Made by a program: the position numbers and the translations under genes. From positions 1 to 35,202 of the forward strand of contig JAPPHY010000021.1 of assembly GCA_028877205.1 (NCBI GenBank): a stretch of 35,202 bases of DNA. The letters are read 5' to 3'. A model generated the notes under the pieces. That model made no database searches. It was not told where the DNA came from and saw nothing but the letters and a program-made list of their open reading frames with translations. This document shows positions 24,001 through 30,565 of this stretch, piece by piece (within the stretch, counting starts at the first letter, position 1; every line of letters starts with the position of its first letter). Source of the stretch: Chloroflexota bacterium. Its GTDB lineage: Bacteria; Chloroflexota; Dehalococcoidia; Lucifugimonadales; UBA2985.

Positions 24001-24178
24001 CGGATTCTGGCTAAGCCAGATCAGGGCGGCCGCCCAAAGGGGCGAGCCGTTCGAGGCTATAGTCGGTTTCGACGAGCTGCTGGACGCCGTGACCCTCGAT
24101 GACATAGCCGCCGTGGCCCGGCGTTACTTTGGCGAGGACCGGTACATCAGGGTGGTGCTGAAGCCTGAGGAGGGGTAA
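21095..24178 (+). CDS. M16-family zinc protease lipoprotein (PqqL-like, double M16)
   Basis: Exported lipoprotein of 1027 residues. The signal peptide ends at Cys24 (LAAC), followed by a Thr/Pro/Ala linker of about 85 residues. The N-terminal M16 half (about 113-580) has the inverted zinc motif HYVEH (164-168) with Glu167 as base, and the third ligand Glu244 lies 76 residues after the last His, exactly as in pitrilysin. The C-terminal half (about 600-1027) is a second M16 unit without HxxEH, as expected for the non-catalytic partner that closes the chamber. Length and order match bacterial PqqL-like proteases. It likely degrades small peptides outside the cytoplasmic membrane, anchored by lipid. 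A gggagg site lies upstream of the ATG. The Thr/Pro linker is encoded by a low-complexity DNA stretch (about 21180-21425). Confidence 0.93.
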   Translation: MSTRFRYVVVTVVLALLAVALAACESEPTPAPTQAPTATPAPTATATLEPTAAPEPTATSIPPTATSVPTPTAEPTVAPTATPTPPPTATLAPTPTPEPTATATPTPEPDLPLAFDPLVVRGTLSNGIRYYIRHNEEPRDRAQISLVVKAGSVHEEEHQRGLAHYVEHMAFNGTERFAKQEIIDYLESIGSDFGADVNASTGFDRTAYFLEIPTDDPEITETAFEILSDWAYAVTFDPEEVELERGVVLEEWRLSQGFYSRLQDNLFQLIFGSSIYARRAPIGLPEVIESADADLLREYYDRWYRPGLMAVIAVGDFDVKAMEAKVKEHFAPPPEGEASQESAVPGIATSRPVVRIPGHAEPRIEVFTDSESPGTQFVLIRKLAPEKGQTKAAFRRSVVERLAFMMLNARLFERAQEADAPYLVADGGRSPYAEPLDIVTFSAWVESGGIEVGLQAVLEELQRVRLHGFTESELTREKSNLMSQAESYYRQREQVPTQSFVNEYTDHFLNGTLVPGIKAEWALYQELLAEIALEEFADVTEPWTMSEDTSLLIVRPAATEAGTDEALASATLSQLMAAGTLDVEPYADELGDVPLMPTLPTPGSIISEEQIGSIDAQRWTLSNGVTVIAKQTDFRDDEVEFTAFSPGGHSLVSDEDHTSALFAAALATGSGVGVHDRVALDKLLAGKRVSVSPYIAELFEGFSGSASPDDMETMFQLIALYSTMPRFDPVVFDQFEARLRSIAEFYAAEPDVVLFDTVRSVLSQNHLRERPLSVELIEELSLQRAAAVYADRFADMSDATFVFVGAFEWETMRSLAETYLASLPTTGRAEEWRDTGIDPPPGIEEHVVHKGVEPRSNSVLVYAGDMEWSRGEALRLNVAGEMLGTRLRERIREALSGTYAISVNSGSRSLPDPEYQISIIFGSDPSRTEELFGEVLTEVAWLREGGEQEYLDKAKELLRTSREEQLRMNGFWLSQIRAAAQRGEPFEAIVGFDELLDAVTLDDIAAVARRYFGEDRYIRVVLKPEEG

Positions 24179-24250
24179 GTGCAGGGAGGCAATCTCGAGG
24201 CATGTGCGCGCGTCCTGACGGCGCCGGCGCCTGGTTGACCGGCGGATCTG

Positions 24251-24259
24251 TGCTATATT
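24251..24259 (+). promoter_or_regulatory. Extended -10 TGCTATATT of the CrtC/AttH-like gene
   Basis: TG-C-TATATT ending 8 nt before the GTG at 24268 and 11 nt before the ATG at 24271. No Shine-Dalgarno sequence lies between, so the transcript is probably leaderless. Confidence 0.55.
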
Positions 24260-24267
24260 CCTGCGTA

Positions 24268-25500
24268 GTGATGCGAGTCCTCAACAAGCCTGGAGTTGCT
24301 TCGCCACTTATCTCGATAGTCCTGCTCATCCTCGCTGGTGTAGCGTGTTCGGGTAACGACAACGAGACGCCGACTGAGACACCGCAATCGACAGCCGTAC
24401 CCACCTTCACTCCCGCTTCGACTCCATCTCCTGAATCTCCACCAACACCCACGACGGCACCAGTGACGTCTCCCGGACCCGCGGCTACGGCCGCTTCCAG
24501 TCCTGCCGCCGCGCGCCGCGCATCGGAACAGTCGGTGGAACTGCCTCACGATGAGGGCGTCCACCTTTCCGGACTGGAGTGGTTCTACTTCAACGGCCAC
24601 CTGACTGCGGAGAACGGACAGGAGTTCAGCTATCACTTTGTCACATTCCAGACCGTGCAGCCATCCGGCCTGACTTCCCGTCTGGCACAGCTGAGTTGGG
24701 CGGACCACGCCGAAATGCTGCACCTCACCGGCGAGAAGGCTGCGGTGCCGCTGCCGGAGGCGTCGTCGGGTGAGTTCGATCTGTCAACTGACGATTGGAG
24801 GATGAGCGGCAACGGGGAGGAGTACCAACTCAGCTTCGGGGTAGGGGAGTATACGGTTGAGCTTGAGGCCGTTTCGCAGAGGCCCGCCGTGCTCCATCAC
24901 GGTTCCGGGCTGGTTGACCTTGGCGTTGCGGGCAAGACCTACTACTACTCTCGGACACGCCTGGCGACCTCCGGCACCGTGACTGTTGGCGGTGTCTCTC
25001 ACGCTGTAACGGGAGTTTCCTGGATGGACCACCAATGGGGAGAGTTCACCACGTTGGGCATCGGCTGGGACTGGCTCAGCCTTAATCTGGACGATGGCTC
25101 CGACCTGACGGTCTCCGTCGTGTGGGAGCAGGAAGGGCACAAACCGGTCAGCACCTACGGCACCTACGTACCGGCCGACGCTTCCCCAATACACCTGCCC
25201 GGCGAAGACGTTTCGCTCGAACCCGGTGGAACCTGGACAAGCCCTGCCACCGGGGCCGTGTACCCTGTCGACTGGAGGTTGCGAGTCGATTCGCTGGAGT
25301 TGGACCTTTCGCTGACAGCCTCAATGGAGGAGGCCGAATTCGCCCTGAGCACGTTCATCCCAGTGATCTACTGGGAGGGGTCGGTTTCAGCGACGGGTAC
25401 GAGGCGCGGCACGCCGGTTGCGGGTCGCGGCTTCGTGGAGATGGTGGGATACGCCCCCATAATACTTGAGACTCCGCCAACCGAGGAGGCCCAACCCTGA
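24268..25500 (+). CDS. CrtC/AttH-like lipocalin-fold lipoprotein
   Basis: Exported lipoprotein of about 410 residues. A hydrophobic signal (SPLISIVLLILAGVAC) is followed by a Thr/Pro/Ser linker of about 55 residues and a double-lipocalin domain of the carotenoid 1,2-hydratase (CrtC)/AttH type. Diagnostic pieces are GLEWFYFNGHL, GVSWMDHQWGEF, GWDWLSLNLDDGSDL and the end YWEGSVSATGTRRG with GRGFVEMVGY. Family members bind or hydrate hydrophobic ligands such as carotenoids; the natural ligand here is unknown. I take GTG 24268 (or ATG 24271) as start because an extended -10 ends just 8 nt before it. An in-frame start at 24202 would place the signal peptide too deep. It follows the M16 gene by 89 bp. 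Confidence 0.85.
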   Translation: MMRVLNKPGVASPLISIVLLILAGVACSGNDNETPTETPQSTAVPTFTPASTPSPESPPTPTTAPVTSPGPAATAASSPAAARRASEQSVELPHDEGVHLSGLEWFYFNGHLTAENGQEFSYHFVTFQTVQPSGLTSRLAQLSWADHAEMLHLTGEKAAVPLPEASSGEFDLSTDDWRMSGNGEEYQLSFGVGEYTVELEAVSQRPAVLHHGSGLVDLGVAGKTYYYSRTRLATSGTVTVGGVSHAVTGVSWMDHQWGEFTTLGIGWDWLSLNLDDGSDLTVSVVWEQEGHKPVSTYGTYVPADASPIHLPGEDVSLEPGGTWTSPATGAVYPVDWRLRVDSLELDLSLTASMEEAEFALSTFIPVIYWEGSVSATGTRRGTPVAGRGFVEMVGYAPIILETPPTEEAQP

Positions 25501-25608
25501 CGGCGCCTGCGGCGTGACAGCCGGTGCATGCGGGTTCTGCGTGCTCGGCGCGTCCGGCCGGCATCCGTGAAGGTACCACCTGGGGACGCGATGGGCAGCT
25601 CGCGCAAG

Positions 25609-25693
25609 CGGAGGGGGTGGGATTCGAACCCACGTCACCTTTCGGTAAACCTGTTTTCAAGACAGGCGCCATCGTCCACTCGGCCACCCCTCC
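25609..25693 (-). tRNA. tRNA-Ser (anticodon UGA)
   Basis: 85-nt cloverleaf on the minus strand: acceptor GGAGGGG pairing with CCCCTCC, D-arm GCCGAGTGG, and anticodon stem CCTGT/ACAGG with loop CTTGAAA (anticodon TGA). It has a long class II variable arm with its own stem (GTTTACCGAAAGGTGAC region) and the T-arm GTGGGTTCGAATCCCAC. The discriminator is G and CCA is not encoded. The long variable arm confirms a serine tRNA. Confidence 0.96.
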
Positions 25694-25764
25694 CAGGTCA
25701 ATCCTACCCAATTCGCGTCCGCATTGCCAGCCCGTCCTCGACGCTTCCAGCCGCAGCCGCCCGA

Positions 25765-25773
25765 TGCTACAAT
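25765..25773 (+). promoter_or_regulatory. Extended -10 TGCTACAAT of the cupin-tsaD operon
   Basis: TG-C-TACAAT, 41 nt before the TTG start of the cupin gene. The identical nonamer occurs upstream of the VOC gene at 30983-30991 (minus). Confidence 0.6.
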
Positions 25774-25814
25774 GACCGCCGTAGAGCTTCCATCCCACTC
25801 GCGGAGGTGTCGAG

Positions 25815-26180
25815 TTGAAGGTCATCAGGATGAAGGACGTCCCGGCGGAGCCGGTCGAAGGCGGCATATTCATCGGCGGCGAGGTCTCGCGCCAGCCCCT
25901 GGTCACGGAGGACATGGGGCCCTACTTCAGCATGACCAACGTCAGCTTCAGCCCCGGCGCCAGGAACAAGCTCCACACGCACAGCAGCGACCAGGTGCTG
26001 CTCGTGACCGCTGGCACCGGCATCGTGGCCACGGAGGAGGGCGAGGCGGTGGTGACGGTGGGCGACCTCGTTCACATTCCCGCGGGCGAAAAGCACTGGC
26101 ACGGCGCAACTCCAGACTCGGCCTTCGCGCACATCTCGCTCACGCAGGTGGGCAGCGTCGGCCAGCAGGTCGAGGAGTAG
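25815..26180 (+). CDS. Cupin-domain protein
   Basis: Single-domain cupin of 121 residues. The first cupin motif is HTHSSDQVLLVTAG, with His54 and His56 as metal ligands and Gln60 at the place usually held by Glu. The second motif is GDLVHIPAGEKHWHG, with His94 or His96. The TTG start at 25815 has a ggaggt site 7 nt upstream; the next ATG (25830) would remove the first beta strand. It lies 26 bp before tsaD and shares its promoter. Role unknown: small cupins include sensors, isomerases and quercetinase-like enzymes. Confidence 0.87.
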   Translation: MKVIRMKDVPAEPVEGGIFIGGEVSRQPLVTEDMGPYFSMTNVSFSPGARNKLHTHSSDQVLLVTAGTGIVATEEGEAVVTVGDLVHIPAGEKHWHGATPDSAFAHISLTQVGSVGQQVEE

Positions 26181-26206
26181 CCGGGCGGGCCTGCTGGGAG
26201 ATCGAA

Positions 26207-27229
26207 GTGAGGGTGCTAGGCATAGAGACGTCCTGCGACGAGACCGCAGTATCGGTCGTCGAGGACGGTCGTCGCATCCTGTCCAACGTCATCGCATCGC
26301 AGGTGGAGATGCACGCCCGCTACGGCGGCGTGGTGCCGGAGGTTGCCTCGCGGCAGCACGTGCTGGAGATGGTGCCCGCTCTGGAGGAAGCTCTCGGACG
26401 GGCCGGTCTCGACTGGGGCGGCCTGGACGCGATCGCCGTGACCAACGGCCCCGGCCTCGCGGGCGCGCTGCTGGTGGGCGTGAACACCGCCAAGGCGCTG
26501 GCCCTTTCGACAGGTCTGCCCCTGATGGGGATCAACCACCTCGAGGGCCACGTGTACGCCAACTGGCTGGAGGACGCCGACCCGGAGTCGGAGTGCGGTT
26601 TTCCGCTGATGTGTCTCATCGCGTCGGGCGGCCACACCGACCTGCTGCTGATGGAGGACCACGGACGCTACACCCTGCTGGGGCGCACTCGAGACGACGC
26701 GGCGGGCGAGGCCTTCGACAAGGCGGCGCGCATCCTGGGCCTCGGCTTCCCGGGCGGCCCGGAGGTGCAGCGCGCCGCCCAGGACGCCACGGGTGAGATG
26801 TCCCTCCCCAGAGCGTGGATGAGAGGCACGCACGACTTCAGCTTCAGCGGCCTGAAGACGGCCATTCTCCACGCGGCCAGGAAGGAAGGGATCTACCCTC
26901 CGCAGGAGGACACTCCTCCGGACGCGAGGCTGGTCAGGGAAATGGCCTACGCATTCCAGATGTCGGTTGCGGATGTGATGGCGGTGAAGACGCTGGAGGC
27001 GGCTCACAAACACGGCGCCAGGGGCGTGATGCTGGGTGGTGGGGTCGCCGCCAACGCCATGCTGAGGCAGGTGCTCCGCGAGAAGTCGACGCTTCCTGTG
27101 TTCATTCCTTCCCCGCGGCTCTGCACGGACAACGGCGCCATGATCGCGTCCTGCGCCTACTTCAGGAGCTCACAAGGCGTGGGCGACGGGTGGGACATGG
27201 ACGTGTATCCCAGCCTCCACCTGGGGTAG
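26207..27229 (+). CDS. tsaD: tRNA N6-threonylcarbamoyladenosine transferase TsaD
   Basis: Universal ASKHA-fold enzyme of 340 residues that, with TsaB and TsaE, transfers threonylcarbamoyl to A37 of ANN-reading tRNAs. The start MRVLGIETSCDETAVS is canonical. The metal-binding HLEGH (111-115), GRTRDDAAGEAFDK, the signature HDFSFSGLKTA, GGGVAANAMLR and CTDNGAMIA are all present. The start is GTG at 26207 with gggag upstream; the same frame is open back to 25724, but that part is a shadow over the cupin gene. It converges with the minus-strand operon, only 19 bp between stops. tsaB and tsaE are not adjacent. Confidence 0.97.
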   Translation: MRVLGIETSCDETAVSVVEDGRRILSNVIASQVEMHARYGGVVPEVASRQHVLEMVPALEEALGRAGLDWGGLDAIAVTNGPGLAGALLVGVNTAKALALSTGLPLMGINHLEGHVYANWLEDADPESECGFPLMCLIASGGHTDLLLMEDHGRYTLLGRTRDDAAGEAFDKAARILGLGFPGGPEVQRAAQDATGEMSLPRAWMRGTHDFSFSGLKTAILHAARKEGIYPPQEDTPPDARLVREMAYAFQMSVADVMAVKTLEAAHKHGARGVMLGGGVAANAMLRQVLREKSTLPVFIPSPRLCTDNGAMIASCAYFRSSQGVGDGWDMDVYPSLHLG

Positions 27230-27248
27230 TCGGCCGGGTCGGATCCGC

Positions 27249-27827
27249 TCACCATCGCCACTCGGACTCCCACTCGCCCAGCTCGTCCCAGGGCTCGTAA
27301 GGCGGCTCCTCCGCCGGGGCGGGGGCGGGGAGAAGCGCCTCCCTCAGGCCGAACAGCCGGTTCACGAAGTCGTAGGCCTGCTCGGCAAGCCGTCCCTGGT
27401 AGGATAGGGACACCTGCTCCCGGCCGAGGTGTAGCAGTATCATCCCCTCCTCGGCTATGTCCACGTACCGGTACAGGTGATAGAGCGCGGCCAGGGTCAG
27501 AACGGCGGCCAGCCCCATCTCCAGAGGCGGATAGCCTATCGTGGCAAGCGCTGAGCCGGCCCCGGCCAGCAGGAGCGCCACGCGCCACAGGGACGAAATG
27601 CCCCGCGAGGTGCGCCTCACCTCGGCAAGACCTACGTCCAGCAGCGACACGAATGTCACGTGCCTCCGGCGTCCGCTCCTGTGTACGAGAAGCAGCCGGC
27701 GGTCGGTGAGGACGATCGAGTTGCGGTCTCCGGTCGCCGCGGGGTCGAGACCCCGCCGCTCGCCGAAGGACGCCTCCACCGCCTCATCCGCCGACAGCGG
27801 CAGATGGTCGTCCGTTGTCTTGTCCAT
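27249..27827 (-). CDS. Membrane protein with bacterial PH-like halves
   Basis: Protein of 192 residues. Residues ~35-70 (SIVLTDRRLLLVHR and following) look like the first strands of a bacterial PH domain. Two membrane helices follow (about 82-98 and 103-120). A second beta segment (YVDIAEEGMILLHLGREQVSLSY) and a final amphipathic helix (AYDFVNRLFGLREALL) complete the protein. This layout is seen in small PH-domain membrane proteins of unknown function. The ATG overlaps the stop of the DUF2851 gene by one base (TAATG), so it is translated together with it. Third gene of an XRE-controlled operon. The partner and role are unknown. Confidence 0.78.
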   Translation of the reverse strand: MDKTTDDHLPLSADEAVEASFGERRGLDPAATGDRNSIVLTDRRLLLVHRSGRRRHVTFVSLLDVGLAEVRRTSRGISSLWRVALLLAGAGSALATIGYPPLEMGLAAVLTLAALYHLYRYVDIAEEGMILLHLGREQVSLSYQGRLAEQAYDFVNRLFGLREALLPAPAPAEEPPYEPWDELGEWESEWRW

Positions 27828-29263
27828 TACAGTCTCGCAGCCTGCGGGCGGCAGCCGGCGCGGCCCTGCAGCACCCTGTAGACGTGGATCAGCCCCTGCT
27901 GTCTCCTGGCGGAGTTTACCACGGGGCACCCGCCTTTGGAAGCTGCTATGAGCGCCTTGACCTCCCTGGTGACCTCGTTGTCCGGGCAGGGTGGAGCGCC
28001 GCGGTAGAGCTCAAGAGCCCTGCGTCCGAGCGCTGCGTTTCCCGCTAGATGGGCGGTTGCATACAGGTAGGGCAGCAACACGTTGGCCAGTATCTCTCCG
28101 GCGCGGCCCGCTCCCACCAGCGCAGGCGCCCCGGACGAGGGCCGGTGGAAGTCCAGGTGGGAGACCCAGAACCCGTCACCCTCCACCTGGAACGCCCTGC
28201 GAATGCCCGTGGGAGAGCTGACGCCGCACAGCCCAAGCAGCGCCTGCTGGAGTCCCTCCTGCCAGTGCCGGGCCAGAATGAATCCCGCGGCCGCCAGCCT
28301 GCGGATTGGGCTGTTCTGAGGCCGGATGCCGGTTCGGTCCCAGTCCGCCGGACCCAGAACGGGGCGGAGTTCGGACATGCTCCAGCGCGCTGAGAGCTCC
28401 GCTGCGCGTGTCTCGCCCTCCGGCGTGAGCAGGAGGGCTCTCCTCTGGTGGGGCAGCAGTCCGGCGGAACCCAGCAGCAACGCCTCCAGCGACAGCAGGT
28501 CCGGGGCATCCCCCGCCAGCGATCCGATCTTAGCCAGCGGCAGGCCGCGGGCCAGGCGGAGCATGGGACCGCGGTTGCGGCTGTAGCCCAGCGCCTCCAG
28601 GAGCGAGGCGTAAAGCACCTCCCTGGAATCCCCGTCCCGGATGCTTGCCATCATGGCCGAGGCTTTGCGGAGAAACCTGCGGTCTCCGGCCTCGTCCAGG
28701 GCCTGCTCCAGCCCGGGCCGTGGCAGTGCCAGCAGGCGCTGGAGTGGAGCCGCCGCCGGCGAGCGCCCTGGAACGCAGGAGACCGGCGGCTCACGGGCAT
28801 CCTTGGAGGGCAGGTGGTCGATGCGCACCTCGCGAGCGCCGGAGGCCGCGGCTCCCTGACCTCTCTGCCCGCTGAGGAAGAGGTGGAGCACCACGTCCTT
28901 GTAGCGGGAATCCGTGTGATGGCCGTGGCCCCGCCAGTCGCTCTGCCGGACGTGCACCTCCACGTCTCCACGCACGAGCTCCCCGTCGGGCGTGATCAGC
29001 ACCGCATCGCGAAAGTCTGGCCCGGATCCCGGAGCGGGCCGGCCGGGGTACAGCATCTGGGCTTCCCTTCCGTCAAGGGCGACGACCCGCCCCAGCGCGC
29101 CGGAGCGCCACCATTCGGCAACCGACTCCTCCGGCGGCATGCCGAAGGCCGTGTTCCCCAGAGTGGACCTGCGCCGATGCGGCCACCGCGGGCGCGCGGT
29201 ATCCGGGACGCGCGTCTCTCGAGGCTGCGCGCAGGCCGGCGCGTCATCCTTGATGCTTCTCAT
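27827..29263 (-). CDS. DUF2851 family protein
   Basis: Protein of 478 residues matching DUF2851. Conserved pieces near the N-terminus are GPDFRDA (81-87), GDVEVHVRQSDW (99-110), HGHHTD (113-118) and YKDVVLHLFL (121-130). The concentration of Glu, His and Asp on adjacent strands looks like an active site, possibly nuclease-like, but the family's function is not known to me. The remainder is helical and contains basic stretches. I place the start at ATG 29261-29263, which overlaps the XRE gene by 20 bp and has a ggaggg site 6 nt upstream. An in-frame start at 29317 would lack support, and ATG near 29140 is possible. Coupled to the PH-like membrane gene downstream. Confidence 0.87.
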   Translation of the reverse strand: MRSIKDDAPACAQPRETRVPDTARPRWPHRRRSTLGNTAFGMPPEESVAEWWRSGALGRVVALDGREAQMLYPGRPAPGSGPDFRDAVLITPDGELVRGDVEVHVRQSDWRGHGHHTDSRYKDVVLHLFLSGQRGQGAAASGAREVRIDHLPSKDAREPPVSCVPGRSPAAAPLQRLLALPRPGLEQALDEAGDRRFLRKASAMMASIRDGDSREVLYASLLEALGYSRNRGPMLRLARGLPLAKIGSLAGDAPDLLSLEALLLGSAGLLPHQRRALLLTPEGETRAAELSARWSMSELRPVLGPADWDRTGIRPQNSPIRRLAAAGFILARHWQEGLQQALLGLCGVSSPTGIRRAFQVEGDGFWVSHLDFHRPSSGAPALVGAGRAGEILANVLLPYLYATAHLAGNAALGRRALELYRGAPPCPDNEVTREVKALIAASKGGCPVVNSARRQQGLIHVYRVLQGRAGCRPQAARL

Positions 29264-29525
29264 CCGTGCCCTCCGCGGGCGGGCCTTCCCGTTCCGGCGC
29301 GGCGGACCCGTACTCAAAGCCGGCGCGCTCCGCGATCATGTTGAGCAGGGTGCGTGATGCCCCCCTGGGCCGGTACATCCCGGTCTCCCACTCGCTTATG
29401 GTCTGCTGTCTGGTGCCCAGCTCCTCGGAGAGCTGCTGCTGGGTCAGCCCCATGTGGCGCCTCAGGGCGCGCACGCTGTCGGCGGACCAGGCTGGGCTTC
29501 TCCTTCCTCTTGCTCCGTACTCCAT
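29244..29525 (-). CDS. XRE-family HTH transcriptional regulator
   Basis: DNA-binding protein of 93 residues with a helix-turn-helix at about 18-65 (LRRHMGLTQQQLSEELGTRQ, then TISEWETGMYRPRG), followed by a short acidic tail. The start ATG lies 6 nt after a TAAAAT -10 and has no ribosome-binding site, so the mRNA is probably leaderless. A perfect 18-bp palindrome occupies the promoter spacer, the expected place for autorepression. The gene overlaps DUF2851 by 20 bp. XRE control of a DUF2851 gene suggests a conditionally expressed module, but the inducing signal is unknown. Confidence 0.92.
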   Translation of the reverse strand: MEYGARGRRSPAWSADSVRALRRHMGLTQQQLSEELGTRQQTISEWETGMYRPRGASRTLLNMIAERAGFEYGSAAPEREGPPAEGTDEKHQG

Positions 29526-29531
29526 GCGGGC

Positions 29532-29559
29532 ATTTTACACGCTTGCGTGTAACCGTCAA
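29532..29559 (-). promoter_or_regulatory. Promoter of the XRE-DUF2851-PH operon
   Basis: Minus strand: TTGACG at 29559-29554, a 16-nt spacer and TAAAAT at 29537-29532. The ATG at 29525 follows after 6 nt. Confidence 0.7.
29535..29552. promoter_or_regulatory. Palindromic operator in the XRE promoter
   Basis: Perfect inverted repeat TTACACGC-TT-GCGTGTAA, 8-bp arms. It covers nearly the whole -35/-10 spacer and the first three bases of the -10, so a bound dimer would block RNA polymerase. The adjacent XRE protein is the obvious candidate binder. Confidence 0.75.
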
Positions 29560-29609
29560 GTCCAGCGGCTTGCTAGGCCGCGCCGCCTATGTACCGGCTT
29601 GCCCCGACC

Positions 29610-29618
29610 TGCTACTAT
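29610..29618 (+). promoter_or_regulatory. Extended -10 TGCTACTAT of the nadX gene
   Basis: TG-C-TACTAT ending 9 nt before the ATG at 29628, with no Shine-Dalgarno sequence between, which points to a leaderless mRNA. Confidence 0.6.
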
Positions 29619-29627
29619 ATGCAGGCC

Positions 29628-30452
29628 ATGAATTCAACGGAGCAGGGTATAGGTATACTCGGCTGCGGAGCCATCGGGCGGGGGCTGGCGCTCGCCGTCG
29701 ACGGCGGAGCGATCCGCCGCGCCAGGGTGGTTGCGCTCTACGACCAGGACGCCGTCAGGCTGGCGAGTCTGGCGGAGCGTCTGTCTTCGCGACCAGCAGC
29801 CTGTGACACAGTCGAAGGGTTCCTGGCCGCCGCAGGCGTGAGCCTCGTGGTGGAGGCGGCCTCGCAGGAGGCAGTACGCCGCAACGCCGAGGCCGTTCTG
29901 GCGAGCGGCAGGGACCTCATGGTCATGAGCACTGGTGCTCTCCTTGACGCCGACCTCCACGCTCGAATCGAGGCCGCGTCTGCGGAGTCTGGCTGCCGGG
30001 TCTACGCGCCCTCGGGCGCCCTCGGCGGAATCGACGCCATCCGCGCCTCCAGGCACGAGCTGGAGGAGGTGACGCTCACCACTCGAAAGCCTCCGGCCAG
30101 CCTCGTCGACTCCGCCACGGGCAGAGACATGGGCGACTTAACCTCCGCAACCGTGGTATTCGAAGGTAACGCAAGCGAGGCCGTGGCGCGCTTCCCGTTC
30201 AACATCAACGTGGCCGCAACGCTCAGCCTCGCCGGCCTTGGCCCGGAACGCACCCGCGTGCGCATCATCGCCGACCCGGAGGCGAAGGGCAACAACCACG
30301 AGGTGTACGCGGCAGGCCGGAGCGGCACGCTGCGGTTCACCATGGAGAACGTGCCACACCCGGACAACCCCATGACCAGCCACCTGGCCGTGCTCTCCGC
30401 CATCGAGACCCTGCGGGGCATCTGCGAGGGCGGCGTAAGGGTGGGCGCGTAG
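29628..30452 (+). CDS. nadX: L-aspartate dehydrogenase (NadX type)
   Basis: NAD(P)-dependent enzyme of 274 residues that converts L-aspartate to iminoaspartate for NAD synthesis. The Rossmann motif GCGAIG (12-17) is followed by EAASQEAVR, SGALGGIDA (129-137), the signature FPFNINVAATLSLAG and catalytic His224 in GNNHEVYA. The ending VPHPDNPMTSHLAVLSAI is typical. I start at ATG 29628 because an extended -10 lies just upstream and the beta strand IGILGCG begins a few residues later; an ATG at 29589 would extend into the promoter. nadA and nadC are not adjacent. It is divergent from the XRE operon with about 100 bp between. Confidence 0.92.
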   Translation: MNSTEQGIGILGCGAIGRGLALAVDGGAIRRARVVALYDQDAVRLASLAERLSSRPAACDTVEGFLAAAGVSLVVEAASQEAVRRNAEAVLASGRDLMVMSTGALLDADLHARIEAASAESGCRVYAPSGALGGIDAIRASRHELEEVTLTTRKPPASLVDSATGRDMGDLTSATVVFEGNASEAVARFPFNINVAATLSLAGLGPERTRVRIIADPEAKGNNHEVYAAGRSGTLRFTMENVPHPDNPMTSHLAVLSAIETLRGICEGGVRVGA

Positions 30453-30491
30453 CGGCCTGCTTGAAGAGCCTCGGGGCCGCCGCCTTCTCTC

Positions 30492-30554
30492 AGTCCGCTC
30501 ATCCCCGTATCGGGGTACGGGGCAGGCTCTGAGCTTGTCGAAGGAAATGAGCGG
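30492..30554 (-). repeat. Dispersed repeat copy, opposite orientation
   Basis: Its reverse complement begins CCGCTCATTTCCTTCGACAA and ends GGGGATGAGCGGACT, with an inner hairpin CCCCGTA..TACGGGG. It is the same family as the cluster at 11381-11764 and closest to the unit at 11427-11475, which also carries an inserted GC-rich stretch. It again lies between convergent gene ends. Confidence 0.78.
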
Positions 30555-30565
30555 CGATCCGTAGC

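Noticed and set aside
25724-26206. N-terminal extension of tsaD to 501 codons
   Set aside because: The extension overlaps the cupin gene and the promoter; TsaD proteins begin at MRVLGIETSC and are about 340 residues long.
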